From contig JANWWS010000014.1 in the NCBI GenBank assembly GCA_025055765.1, positions 62,001-126,000 of the forward strand: 64,000 bases of DNA, in the 5' to 3' direction. The position numbers were made by a program, and so were the translations under genes. Below the pieces are notes generated by a model. That model was not told the origin of the DNA and made no database searches. It saw only the letters and a list, made by a program, of their open reading frames with translations. This DNA comes from Leptospiraceae bacterium. GTDB taxonomy: Bacteria > Spirochaetota > Leptospiria > Turneriellales > Turneriellaceae. Positions 25,334 through 34,767 of the stretch are shown here, one piece after another; the first letter of the stretch is position 1; the number at the start of each line of letters is the position of its first letter.

Positions 25334-27399
25334 AGTGGTACGAAAATCCAGAAGTTGCCCTGGGCGTGGCCATTATTGCCGTTTTGGCCATGCTTGTCAT
25401 ACCCATACCGACATTTTTGCTAGATACTCTTTTGGCTGTGAGCATTATGATTGGGCTCATTACCCTGCTTACGGCTATGAACAACCGCGAGGTACTTGAC
25501 TTTAGTGTTTTTCCCTCCCTCTTACTTGTTTCAACAGTATTTCGGCTCGCCTTAAATGTAAGCTCGACCCGTTTAATTTTACTTGAAGGTCCAGCGTTTG
25601 ATGGGGCCATTATTAAGGCTTTTGGCCAGTTTGTGGTGGGAGGCAATTATGTCGTAGGGTTTATAATCTTTATAGTACTAGTGCTCGTGCAAATGATGGT
25701 TATCTCAAAAGGGGCGACCCGTATTTCCGAAGTGGCAGCGCGCTTTCAACTCGATGGCCTTCCCGGTAAGCAAATGTCCATTGACAATGATCTCTCCGCC
25801 GGGCTTATAACCGAAGAGGAGGCAAGAAGGCGGCGGGAACTTTTAAGGCGTGAGGTAGATTTTTACGGGCAAATGGATGGAGCTTCTAAGTTTGTACAGG
25901 GTGATGTTCGTGTCGGGCTTGTCATTACCGTCATTAACATTGTAGGAGGGCTTATTGTTGGGACAACCCTGAGAGGTGAAAGCCTAGAGGAGGCTCTTAA
26001 GACCTACACCCTCCTTACCATTGGGGATGGTCTTGTGGCGCAAATCCCTTCGCTGCTTATCACCACGGCTACTGGCATGGTGGTCACGCGCTCAGGTGCC
26101 CGGGAAAATTTAAGCCATGAACTCCGGATGCAGCTTTTTCAAAATGCTCGCTTGCTTTTCCTTACAGGGGGAGCTCTGTTTTTAGCTTCTTTTTTACCCG
26201 GTTTCCCCATGCTTACTCTGTGGATTATTGGGGGGGCTCTTGCCTTTCTAGGTTATACTATCGCAAGTAAAGAAGAAAAAGAGAAGGAAACGGCTCAAAA
26301 AAAACAAGCAGAAGAAAAAATACAAGCTTCAGGTACCGAGCGCTTTTTAGATGACATAAACTTGGATCCGGTAAAACTAGAACTAGGTTTTGGGCTCATA
26401 CCTCTACTGGAAAAAACCTTAGGAGGGGGTTTAAAGGAGCGCATTACGGGGTTAAGGCAAAAACTAGCTCGTGATATGGGGATGGTGGTACCGCCTATCC
26501 GCATCTCCGATAATATGGATTTAAAGCCCAACGAATACGCCATCCTCATTGGAGGTACCGAAGTAGATCGTGCGGAAGTTTACCCCGATAAACTTGTGGC
26601 CATGGATGTGCAGCGCCGTGGGGAAAAAATAGAAGGAGATCCTTATAGGGAACCCGCCTATAATACTATGGCTGTCCTCATTGCACCTGAGAAAAAGACA
26701 GAGGCGGAACAAAAGGGCTTTGTGGTGGTTGATGCCAGTACCATTATCATAACCCATTTAAGCAAAATGCTAACCACTTATGCAACTCAAGTCATGGGCC
26801 GAGAGGAGGTAAAAGCCCTATTAGACAAAGTAAAGCAGCGTTACCCCACGGCTGTAGACGAAATTACCAAGCAGCTTTCGCTTAGTACCATTATGTCGGT
26901 TTTTCATAATCTATTAAAAGAAAATGTCTCCATCCGCAATATGGGGAGTATTGTAGAGACGCTCGCAAATCATGCGGAAAGAGTAAAGGACCCTGTTACT
27001 TTAACGGAATTAGTAAGACAGCGGTTAGGAAGACAGATCGCCAACCAATACGTTGACAAAAATGGGGTTTTGCAAGCCATTCAGGTAGATCCTGCTATTG
27101 AAAATGAACTAGCTATGTCTTTAACTTACGATGAGCGAGAGGGTCGGATTTTCCATATGGATCCTCATTTGCAAATAAGGTTGAGAGATGCCTTTGTGGA
27201 AGCCATGAAAAAAGCCGATCAGGGTGGATATTTCCCCGTTTTTTTAACATCTGCCCAGGTGCGTACGGCCGTCGTGATGCTCTTAGAAAGAGATAGTCGT
27301 GCCTATCATTATGCGGTGCTTGCCTATGAGGAAATCCCCCCTGAGATAAAGGTTCAGTTTCGCCAGCAGGTGATGATGCCCCAAGAAGCCTTATCTTAA
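25330..27399 (+). CDS. flhA: Flagellar export gate protein FlhA
   Basis: 689-residue FlhA, the proton-channel and chaperone-docking component of the flagellar type III export apparatus. The N-terminal half has about eight transmembrane helices with the conserved FHIPEP-type cytoplasmic loop (RISEVAARFQLDGLPGKQMSID, here given in part). The C-terminal half, from about 330, is the cytoplasmic docking domain. Length matches the family. ATG overlaps the flhB stop (ATGA); flhF follows 14 bases later behind a strong ribosome-binding site. Confidence 0.96.
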   Translation: MKWYENPEVALGVAIIAVLAMLVIPIPTFLLDTLLAVSIMIGLITLLTAMNNREVLDFSVFPSLLLVSTVFRLALNVSSTRLILLEGPAFDGAIIKAFGQFVVGGNYVVGFIIFIVLVLVQMMVISKGATRISEVAARFQLDGLPGKQMSIDNDLSAGLITEEEARRRRELLRREVDFYGQMDGASKFVQGDVRVGLVITVINIVGGLIVGTTLRGESLEEALKTYTLLTIGDGLVAQIPSLLITTATGMVVTRSGARENLSHELRMQLFQNARLLFLTGGALFLASFLPGFPMLTLWIIGGALAFLGYTIASKEEKEKETAQKKQAEEKIQASGTERFLDDINLDPVKLELGFGLIPLLEKTLGGGLKERITGLRQKLARDMGMVVPPIRISDNMDLKPNEYAILIGGTEVDRAEVYPDKLVAMDVQRRGEKIEGDPYREPAYNTMAVLIAPEKKTEAEQKGFVVVDASTIIITHLSKMLTTYATQVMGREEVKALLDKVKQRYPTAVDEITKQLSLSTIMSVFHNLLKENVSIRNMGSIVETLANHAERVKDPVTLTELVRQRLGRQIANQYVDKNGVLQAIQVDPAIENELAMSLTYDEREGRIFHMDPHLQIRLRDAFVEAMKKADQGGYFPVFLTSAQVRTAVVMLLERDSRAYHYAVLAYEEIPPEIKVQFRQQVMMPQEALS

Positions 27400-27413
27400 G
27401 CTAAGGAGGACCT

Positions 27414-28655
27414 ATGGAGTATATAAAAATCACAGCCAATAGCCAAAGTGAAGCTCTACAGAAACTAAGGCAGCTTTATGGAAATGATGCTTATCTTTTT
27501 GAAGAAAAGTGGATTGAGCCTGATACATTTTTGGGCAAACTATTTGGCAAAAAGCGATTTCAAATAACTGTGGGAATTCCAGAGAAAAAAACCCCCCAGT
27601 TACGTCCCCAGGGACCAAAAACAGAGCCTCTCGCTAGCCGAACAAGTTACACAAAAAAGAGTGAGGATTTTCGCAAGGATGAGCTATTGCAATTACTGGA
27701 AGAGATTCGCAAGAACCGGTTAATAGCGCGGGAACTACCCCCTCGCGAAGACAAAGAAAGTTTTCAAGCTCCTCTCCAAAAAATTGCCCGGGATATTGAA
27801 GTTATTAAAGAAAATATAGCTAGCCGTTCTCTTTTTACCCCTACAGATAAGGATTTTTTTGGCTTACGGGAGGCTCTTTTCAAGCAGGGTTTTTCTGCGC
27901 GCTTTGTCGATGACATACTCTCAGATGCAAGGCTGGCCCTGGCTCCCCAGGATTACCGGAATTTTAGGAGAATTTACGAAAAAGTAAAAGTTCTCATAGA
28001 AAAGCGCATTCGGGTGAGTCCCGGTTTAGGGGAGCCGCAAGTAATAGCTCTTATTGGTCCCACGGGTGCAGGAAAGACCACCACGTTAGCTAAAATAGCA
28101 GCCGAGCTGGCTCTGCGCCGGAAGAGAAAAATTGAGCTTATAACCCTTGATAACTTTCGTATTGCGGCCACAGAGCAACTCAAGGTTTATGGCAATATTA
28201 TGGGTGTGCCGGTACGTATTTGTATGAGACCTGAGGAATTCCGCCGAGCTGTTGAGGAATCTACCGCAGAGATGATTTTGGTTGACAATACTGGCTTTGC
28301 CGCATCTAATGATCGTTTTTTGGAAGAGCAAAAGGCATTTTACGATGCTCTGCCAAGCAGAGCCGAAAAACACTTAGTCCTGCCCGCCAATATGAAGGCA
28401 GAGGAGGGAGAACTTGTCATGGAGAAATTTGCGCAAATAGGCTATGATAAGCTCATTCTAAGCAAAATTGACGAGAGTCTAAGTTTTGGAGCTTTTATAG
28501 AGCTTAGCGAAAGCTACCACCGCCCGTTTTCTTATTTTACTACGGGGCAAAATGTACCTGACGATATCATGGAAGCCAGGGGTGATTTTTTGGCAGAAAA
28601 GGTGTTGGAGAGATATAGACAAAAAAATGAAGGGGAGACTCTTAAAAAAGAGTAA
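27414..28655 (+). CDS. flhF: Flagellar placement SRP-type GTPase FlhF
   Basis: 413-residue SRP-family GTPase that sets flagellar position and number, together with FlhG. A basic, poorly conserved N-terminal half is followed by the NG domain: P-loop GPTGAGKTTT, DNFRIAATEQL and the SKIDES guanine motif. The G3 motif, normally DTxGR, reads DNTGF (D291-F295), so the Arg is replaced. Start ATG 27414 is preceded by TAAGGAGG with 4 bases spacing, the best ribosome-binding site in the operon. FlhG, its activator, is the next gene, 42 bases downstream. Confidence 0.93.
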   Translation: MEYIKITANSQSEALQKLRQLYGNDAYLFEEKWIEPDTFLGKLFGKKRFQITVGIPEKKTPQLRPQGPKTEPLASRTSYTKKSEDFRKDELLQLLEEIRKNRLIARELPPREDKESFQAPLQKIARDIEVIKENIASRSLFTPTDKDFFGLREALFKQGFSARFVDDILSDARLALAPQDYRNFRRIYEKVKVLIEKRIRVSPGLGEPQVIALIGPTGAGKTTTLAKIAAELALRRKRKIELITLDNFRIAATEQLKVYGNIMGVPVRICMRPEEFRRAVEESTAEMILVDNTGFAASNDRFLEEQKAFYDALPSRAEKHLVLPANMKAEEGELVMEKFAQIGYDKLILSKIDESLSFGAFIELSESYHRPFSYFTTGQNVPDDIMEARGDFLAEKVLERYRQKNEGETLKKE

Positions 28656-28697
28656 AAATCTCTTGTAAAATTACGATAAAAAGCCAAGGAGACTCAC

Positions 28698-29570
28698 TTG
28701 GATCAGGCAGCCGTTTTAAGGCAATTAGCAAGAACGGAAAAGCAGCTCACCACAAAAATCATAACCATTACAAGCGGTAAAGGCGGGGTGGGCAAAACAT
28801 CTGTTTCTGTAAACTTAGCTCTCGCCTTAGCCGCTATGGGCAAAAAGGTACTTGTCTTTGACGCTGACCTAGGCCTTGCTAATATCAATGTTTTACTAGG
28901 GGTCATTCCGAAGTACAATCTCTACCACGTGGTGAAAGGAATTAAGACCTTGGAGGAAATCATTATCCATACTCCCGAGGGTGTGGATATCATTGCGGGT
29001 GCCTCAGGTTTCAGTATGCTTGCTAATCTGCCGGAAAAGGAGAGGCAAAATCTCTTGCATGCCTTTGATCGTCTTACAGGATATGATATCATGATCCTGG
29101 ATACAGGGGCTGGGGTGAGCAGTAATGTGACAAGTTTTACTCTGCCAGCCCACGAGGTAGTTGTCGTGACAACTCCCGAACCCACTGCCATTACCGATGC
29201 TTATGGAATTATTAAGGCAATCATTCTCGAAGCACCCAATAAGCAAATTAAGCTCCTTGTAAATAGAGTGAGCTCTTCTTTAGAAGGGAAAAAAGTAGCG
29301 GAGAGGGTAATCAATATCTCAAGTCAATTCTTAAATGTTAAGGTTGAGAATTTAGGTTTTATTTACGAAGATGAAAATGTGGTGCGTTCGATTCGCCGCC
29401 AAAAACCCTATTATCTCCTCTACCCTAAGAGTAAGGCCTCAAGTTGCCTCAATGTAGTGGCTGCTCGGCTATTAAATCAAGAGCTACCTCCGGCAGGAGA
29501 GGGAGGTGGGTTGGGTCAGTTCTTCCGGAAGTTTTTTTCTCTGCAAAATAAAAACGAGGCACATCTTTGA
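28698..29570 (+). CDS. flhG: MinD-like ATPase FlhG
   Basis: 290-residue MinD/ParA-family ATPase (FlhG/YlxH) controlling flagellar number through FlhF. The deviant Walker [17 protein letters not shown], the Walker A' [14 protein letters not shown] and the DTGAG switch are present. The start is TTG 28698, supported by AAGGAG at 28686-28691 with ideal 6-base spacing. The C-terminus ends in a short Phe-rich, probably membrane-binding segment. It is followed after 3 bases by a small membrane protein gene. Confidence 0.94.
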   Translation: MDQAAVLRQLARTEKQLTTKIITITSGKGGVGKTSVSVNLALALAAMGKKVLVFDADLGLANINVLLGVIPKYNLYHVVKGIKTLEEIIIHTPEGVDIIAGASGFSMLANLPEKERQNLLHAFDRLTGYDIMILDTGAGVSSNVTSFTLPAHEVVVVTTPEPTAITDAYGIIKAIILEAPNKQIKLLVNRVSSSLEGKKVAERVINISSQFLNVKVENLGFIYEDENVVRSIRRQKPYYLLYPKSKASSCLNVVAARLLNQELPPAGEGGGLGQFFRKFFSLQNKNEAHL

Positions 29571-29573
29571 GGC

Positions 29574-30056
29574 ATGCCCGATTTCAACCATCCTCTCTTT
29601 CTGCGGCTCTTGCTTTTTCTTGTTGTCTCAGGAGCGGGCATAAGCCTTATTTCTTCTCTTTTGGCAGGGGCTATGGTTTCCACCATTATCACAAGACTTT
29701 TTCTCTACTCCTTACTAATGGCTTTTTTAGCAGCCCTCCTCTTTAGCGCTCTGCACTACTTTGTACCTGAGGTCTTAGATATCCTCGCTAAGCCAAGTGA
29801 GGAAATTCTGGAAAAAGAGGAAGAGGCGGCCATAACAGAGGAAGATATCCCCCCGGCGGAGGAAAGTTTCGCGCAAGAAAGCTTAAAGAAAACCGAAGAT
29901 TTTTCTTTTAACGAAAGGCCTGAAAGCCGGGTTAAGATTAAGGGCAAAAATCAAAATTTAGGAGATGAGCTTATTGTGCAGGGAGTGAGGATCCCCAATA
30001 ACCCAGATCTTATGGCAGATGCCATAAGAGATACATTAGAAAAGGATCGAGAGTAG
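29574..30056 (+). CDS. Small membrane protein, end of flagellar operon
   Basis: 160 residues: two transmembrane helices (about 10-65) followed by a long acidic cytoplasmic region (about 75-110, glutamate-rich) and a short conserved-looking tail (about 130-155). Not a family I can name. It starts 3 bases after flhG, so it is probably translated with it, and may act in flagellar placement or assembly. Its TAG stop directly abuts the hisS stop on the other strand (29574 gene ends at 30056, hisS at 30057). Confidence 0.68.
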   Translation: MPDFNHPLFLRLLLFLVVSGAGISLISSLLAGAMVSTIITRLFLYSLLMAFLAALLFSALHYFVPEVLDILAKPSEEILEKEEEAAITEEDIPPAEESFAQESLKKTEDFSFNERPESRVKIKGKNQNLGDELIVQGVRIPNNPDLMADAIRDTLEKDRE

Positions 30057-31370
30057 CTATTTTAGGTTTTTTTGTCTCTCTTTTAAATATCGCAGAAGCT
30101 CCTCTTCGGAAAAACGCCGTTGCTCGCCCGTATTAAGATCTTTTACTAAAACTAATCCTGCTTTGTATTCTTCGCTGCCAATGACAAGTACCAAGGGAAT
30201 CTCTTTACGATGGGCCTCTTCGAATTGCCTACCAAGCCGCGCAGAGTTTAAAGACATCTCGACGCAAAACCCGTGATCTCTTAGTTTTTGTGCCAGCTTT
30301 TGGCTGTGCACGATGAGCTCTTCTTCGCCAAAGAGGGCCATAAAGAGTTCCGTTTTACGTGGAAAGGTCTGCCACAAGCCATGGGTTTTTAAAAAATCCT
30401 CGAGGGTGACATCCCCCATGCCAAAGCCAACGGCATTAACTTTTTCTTTAGAAAAAGCACCAGTCAGCTCATCATAGCGGCCTCCTCCAAATAAAGATCG
30501 TCGGTTTTCAGGGTGGCGGTCATAGACTTCAAAGACAATTCCGGTGTAGTAATCAAAACCTCGTACTATAGCGGGATCGTAATCAATATAAGGCCGCACC
30601 CCCATATCCTCTAGGAATTTGAGAATTCTTAGAAGATAATGAGCAGAGCTCCATTGAGCGTGCCTTTCTAAAAAATCTTCTTTCTCTTCAAGGTAGCTGA
30701 AAAGAGTTTTTATTTGCTCCCTGTCTAGTCCTTCTTTTTGGAGCAGGTCCTCGAATTCCGCAACGGTTATTTTGTCCTTTTTGTCAATAATGCGCCCAAT
30801 AGGAAGCCAGCTTTCTGGTGGTAAGGACAAAAGCTCATAAAGTACCTGGTTTAAGATTTGGCGGTGGCTAAGCTTTAGGCGAAAATGCTCTTGGTTGGCA
30901 CCAAAAGCTTTTAGCAAATTAATGGCAAGTAGTAAGATTTCGATGTCCGCTAAGAATTCATCTTGTGCACCAAATATATCGCAGTTGAGTTGCCAGTGCT
31001 CGCGTAGCCTACCTCTTGAAGGTTGTTCGTAGCGCCATAAATTAGGGATAGAATACCACCGGAGGGGTTTTACGAGCTCCGAAAAGCGGCGAGCCACCAT
31101 ACGAGCCACACTTGGCGTCATTTCGGGTCTAATGGCTACTTTTCTTTCTCCCCGATCGAGGAAGGAATAAATTTGCTGGTTTACGATTTCTTCGGAAGTT
31201 TTTCTAAGGTATATCTCCAGGGGCTCTATTAGGGGGGCATCGTAGCGTTCAAAACCAAAAGACTCCACCACCCTGCTCATGGTTGAAAACATCCATTCGC
31301 GGCTTCGCATCTCTTCGGGATAAAAGTCGCGACTACCCTTGTAGGGTTTGGTGCTTAAGAATTCCGCCAT
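30057..31370 (-). CDS. hisS: Histidine--tRNA ligase
   Basis: 437-residue class II aminoacyl-tRNA synthetase. Motif 2 reads WRYEQPSRGRLREHWQ, the histidine-specific loop GFDYYTGIVFEV follows, and motif 3 is GGGRYDELTG. The C-terminal anticodon-binding domain starts near 330. It lies downstream of the exchanger on the same strand (51 bases) and converges on the flagellar operon with no intergenic base. Confidence 0.96.
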   Translation of the reverse strand: MAEFLSTKPYKGSRDFYPEEMRSREWMFSTMSRVVESFGFERYDAPLIEPLEIYLRKTSEEIVNQQIYSFLDRGERKVAIRPEMTPSVARMVARRFSELVKPLRWYSIPNLWRYEQPSRGRLREHWQLNCDIFGAQDEFLADIEILLLAINLLKAFGANQEHFRLKLSHRQILNQVLYELLSLPPESWLPIGRIIDKKDKITVAEFEDLLQKEGLDREQIKTLFSYLEEKEDFLERHAQWSSAHYLLRILKFLEDMGVRPYIDYDPAIVRGFDYYTGIVFEVYDRHPENRRSLFGGGRYDELTGAFSKEKVNAVGFGMGDVTLEDFLKTHGLWQTFPRKTELFMALFGEEELIVHSQKLAQKLRDHGFCVEMSLNSARLGRQFEEAHRKEIPLVLVIGSEEYKAGLVLVKDLNTGEQRRFSEEELLRYLKERQKNLK

Positions 31371-31421
31371 GGATCTATCTTGGTGCCGATGATGGTGCGA
31401 AAAGAATTTAGCAGGTTCTAT

Positions 31422-32384
31422 TTAGAGAGCCTCGCGCCAAAAGAGATATACGAGATAGCCCACATAAAGAAAAAGTAACAAGAGAGCACCCTTCGGTCCA
31501 ATTTGGTCCCGCCTGCCAGTGAGAACAACTAGAAATAAGACAAAGGTACTGGCTAGGCAAAACCAAATATCGCTTTGAATGTGGGGAGGCACGCGTAAAG
31601 GCTGTATAACGGATGTTATACCAAGAATCCAGAAAACATTGAAAATATTTGAGCCAATGACATTGCCCACAGCGATATCCGCCTGCTGGCGAAGGGCCGC
31701 CACTACAGAGGTGGCAAGTTCCGGTAAAGAGGTGCCTACAGCTACGGCAGTGAAGCCAATAAAGGTCTCGGAAATCCCGGCCTTTCTTGCTAGCTCTACA
31801 GCTTGATCTACCACGCTGTCTCCTCCCCAAAAAAGGCCTAAAAGACCAATTAGGAGAAAGGAAAGGCTTATCAAAAGGGGTGAATCTACTCTTCCCCTAG
31901 ACGATGAAAAAAACTCACGACGAGCTAAGGAGACACTGTAATAAACAAATATAGTGAAAAAGCCAATGAGAGAGAGGCCATCTGTACGGGAAAGAGTATC
32001 TTCTGTTTTGTCAAGATACTTATCGTGGGACATAGCGAGAAGGATAAGTAGAGAAAGGAGCGCAAAAGGGATGTCTTTCCAGATAGTATTTTCCTGGATC
32101 TTCAACCTGGAAAGACTGGCAGAAAGACCGAGAACCAAAAGGATATTGGCGATGTTACTCCCCAAAATATTAGAAAGGGCAATTTCGCTGTTACCTTTTA
32201 GGGCGGAAAAGACATTAACCACAAGTTCGGGTGCCGAAGTGCCGAAGGCCACAATAGTGAGTCCGGCCACGAGGGGTGGGATACCCAATTTCTGGGCTGT
32301 TAGGGCTGCACCTCGCACCAATAAATCGGCCCCAGCAAGCAAAATGGCCAAGCTAAAGAGAAAACCAAGTAAACTTAAGATCAC
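31422..32384 (-). CDS. Ca2+/cation antiporter of the CaCA family (YrbG-like)
   Basis: Inner-membrane cation exchanger with ten hydrophobic helices and the two inverted alpha repeats: GTSAPELVVNVFSAL with SNILGSNIANI, and GTSLPELATSVVAAL with GNVIGSNIFNV. I use GTG 32384 because AGGGG lies 8 bases upstream and the hydrophobic N-terminus begins there; a TTG at 32447 would add 21 residues in the promoter region. 320 residues, normal for YrbG-type exchangers. It probably exchanges Ca2+ (or K+) for Na+ or H+. Divergent from the tandem AAA gene. Confidence 0.9.
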   Translation of the reverse strand: MILSLLGFLFSLAILLAGADLLVRGAALTAQKLGIPPLVAGLTIVAFGTSAPELVVNVFSALKGNSEIALSNILGSNIANILLVLGLSASLSRLKIQENTIWKDIPFALLSLLILLAMSHDKYLDKTEDTLSRTDGLSLIGFFTIFVYYSVSLARREFFSSSRGRVDSPLLISLSFLLIGLLGLFWGGDSVVDQAVELARKAGISETFIGFTAVAVGTSLPELATSVVAALRQQADIAVGNVIGSNIFNVFWILGITSVIQPLRVPPHIQSDIWFCLASTFVLFLVVLTGRRDQIGPKGALLLLFLYVGYLVYLFWREAL

Positions 32385-32434
32385 AACTATATCCCCTAAT
32401 ATAAGAGAAGCCTTTTTGGCAGGGTATTTTGAGC

Positions 32435-32463
32435 TTGACAAAAGCAAAATGGCCCATTATAAT
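32435..32463 (+). promoter_or_regulatory. Consensus sigma70 promoter, probably leaderless
   Basis: Perfect TTGACA (32435-32440), exactly 17 bases, perfect TATAAT (32458-32463). The expected start of transcription, 7 bases after the -10 box, falls on the A of the ATG at 32470, so the mRNA would have no 5' leader. It lies between the divergent exchanger and tandem AAA genes. Confidence 0.8.
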
Positions 32464-32469
32464 TTAAAC

Positions 32470-34728
32470 ATGGGCAGAATTCGCCGGCGCACCAGCAAGG
32501 TTTTTTCTGAAGATAAGGGATCTCGCCGATATACCCATAAGAAAAACTGGCTCACCTCCTTGGATTACTGGATTATCCGCTACGCTAAAGGTCTCTTGCA
32601 GCACGGTATTGTCCATGACCGGCTGTTTCAACTTGTGCTTTCCTTTGGGACAAAGCAAGACCGCCAGCGCTATTTGCAAGAAAATAGCACATGGCTTTTC
32701 CCCAAGGAAAGTGAAGAAGAAGGCAGGCCATTTCTTTTAGGACGTGCCCGGCGTATGGATGCGGAGGCTATTGCCGAGCTGCTACAGGATTATATCGATG
32801 AACATCCAGAAACTAAGGCCATCTCCCGGGTAGCATCAAGTCTTCGACGATATCTAGACCAACTAGTACCGGAAAAATTGGATTTTTCTCAGTCACCTCG
32901 TGAAAAAAACCTGGCAGACCTGAAAAAACTTTTAAAATTAACAGATACAGAAACAGAAATGATTCGTTTCTTTTATTGCCTTTATTTTTCCCAACTAGAG
33001 GTGATTGCTAATCACTACATCGATGATTTAGAACGTCTCTATGAGTTTATCCACATGACCACGGGGGAGCCCATGAGCAAAATCCGGAGGGTCATGCACC
33101 CCCAGTCCCGCCTGTTTGCCATGGGTATTTTACAACATGAGGAAAAGATTTTTCCATCTAACAATTCCGAATACACCCTACAGCCCGATATTGCTTATTG
33201 CATAAGCGGTCATAAAACCATTAGAGAATACCTGCAAAAGGTTATCCAGCAAGATCGCCGGTCAGTATATCCCCTCTCATCTTTCCAAGTTTCTGCGGAA
33301 AGTGTATTTATTGCCCAAAGGCTACTAGAGGCAAACCGACCAGTGCGACTTTTGGTGCATGGGCTTACGGGTACGGGTAAGACGGAATTCGTGCGCTCCC
33401 TTTGTCGTTCCGTCAATGTACCTACTTATTTTCTAGTTCAAGGAGCCGATGGTTCCCCGACAGAGCGAAAAAGCTATTTGGAAATGGCTAATCAAATGCT
33501 TCTTGACCAAAATGCCATTGTGGTGGTCGACGAAGCTGATGAGCTTTTAAATACGGGTTATCGTTTCCTAGGCTATGTCGATGATTCGGTTAATAAGGGA
33601 TGGCTAAACGATTTCTTAGATAGAGCGCAAATTAAGCTTGTCTTTATTACCAACGACATATCTTCCATAGAAGACAGTGTTTTGCGCCGTTTTCAGTACA
33701 ACATCCGCTTTGACCAGAAAATGCAAGGCCAGGAGGTCTATAACTGGAAAAGAGCGCTAAGAAAAAAGTCTATTAGATCTTACCTCAGTGAGGACTTTCT
33801 TGACTCAATTACGGCGCGCTACCACCTAACTCCAGCAAGTCTCACCAATGCTATTCAAGCCCTGGAGATGATTTTGCGACCTGAGGATTACGAACAAAAC
33901 AAAATTGAGCACTATTTTGAAGAGCTATTGGCAAGCCATGAGAAAATTGTCTACAAAGAAAGGAAAAAGCTCTCAGATCTTATTTCTGAAAAATATGATG
34001 TCTCCTTAATCCACACGGATATCCCCGCCGAAGAAATTTTGACCGCCTTGAGAAACTACTTGAAAAATACGTCCAAGACAAAGCCACGACCTGGAAGTGG
34101 AGTAAATCTTTTATTTTGGGGGCCCCCAGGGACAGGTAAGACGGAATTTACGAAATATTTAGCGCGCGAACTCAAGCGCAAAATTATCATCCGACGTGGC
34201 TCAGATCTTTTAAACCCATATGTGGGGGTGACTGAAAAATTAATTGCCCGCTCTTTTGAAGAGGCAAGTGCAAGCCAGGGCATTTTACTTGTCGATGAGG
34301 CGGATAGTTTTTTTATTCGCAGGGAAACAGCCTGGCGTAACTATGAAATTAGCCATACCAATGAGTTCTTAAACCAAATGGAAAACCATAGCTGTATCCT
34401 AATATGCTGTACGAACCTCATAAAAAACCTAGACATGGCAAGTCTTCGCCGATTCCATTGGAAGGTAGAATTTAAGCCATTAAGGTCAAAAGATAGGTTG
34501 CTTGTCTATGAACGTTATTTTCCTCATAAAGCAAGCGCTTATGCGAAAAAGAGACTTTTAGAATTAGAAGATTTAACCCATGGGGATGTAAGGGCTGTTT
34601 ACAATAAACTTCTCTTTCGGGATTTAGAAAAAATACGAGAAGAAGAAATCATCGAGGCCCTTTTCAAAGAAGTAGAATATCGCCGACAGCAGAACCTAGA
34701 AAAAAAAGTAACAGGCTTTCTTGGCTGA
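32470..34728 (+). CDS. Tandem-AAA ATPase
   Basis: 752-residue protein with two ATPase modules. The first has Walker A GLTGTGKT (298-305) and Walker B VVVDEADELL (351-360). The second has GPPGTGKT (551-558) and ILLVDEAD (605-612), then a CTNLIKNLDMASLRRF segment with an arginine finger. The basic N-terminal region (1-250) is unassigned. ATG 32470 is chosen because it coincides with the predicted transcription start; longer in-frame readings upstream run antisense through the exchanger gene. Two modules suggest a Cdc48-like hexameric remodeller. It is followed by selO after 39 bases. The second, unrelated-looking AAA protein of this window is at 11288. Confidence 0.83.
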   Translation: MGRIRRRTSKVFSEDKGSRRYTHKKNWLTSLDYWIIRYAKGLLQHGIVHDRLFQLVLSFGTKQDRQRYLQENSTWLFPKESEEEGRPFLLGRARRMDAEAIAELLQDYIDEHPETKAISRVASSLRRYLDQLVPEKLDFSQSPREKNLADLKKLLKLTDTETEMIRFFYCLYFSQLEVIANHYIDDLERLYEFIHMTTGEPMSKIRRVMHPQSRLFAMGILQHEEKIFPSNNSEYTLQPDIAYCISGHKTIREYLQKVIQQDRRSVYPLSSFQVSAESVFIAQRLLEANRPVRLLVHGLTGTGKTEFVRSLCRSVNVPTYFLVQGADGSPTERKSYLEMANQMLLDQNAIVVVDEADELLNTGYRFLGYVDDSVNKGWLNDFLDRAQIKLVFITNDISSIEDSVLRRFQYNIRFDQKMQGQEVYNWKRALRKKSIRSYLSEDFLDSITARYHLTPASLTNAIQALEMILRPEDYEQNKIEHYFEELLASHEKIVYKERKKLSDLISEKYDVSLIHTDIPAEEILTALRNYLKNTSKTKPRPGSGVNLLFWGPPGTGKTEFTKYLARELKRKIIIRRGSDLLNPYVGVTEKLIARSFEEASASQGILLVDEADSFFIRRETAWRNYEISHTNEFLNQMENHSCILICCTNLIKNLDMASLRRFHWKVEFKPLRSKDRLLVYERYFPHKASAYAKKRLLELEDLTHGDVRAVYNKLLFRDLEKIREEEIIEALFKEVEYRRQQNLEKKVTGFLG

Positions 34729-34767
34729 TTTTTGGCAGCTTCTCTATAGATAATTTATTTTTAGTTC

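Noticed and set aside
31954-32469. 172-residue upstream extension of the tandem AAA protein in the same frame
   Set aside because: It runs antisense through the exchanger gene and lies upstream of the consensus promoter; its composition is that of a shadow frame.
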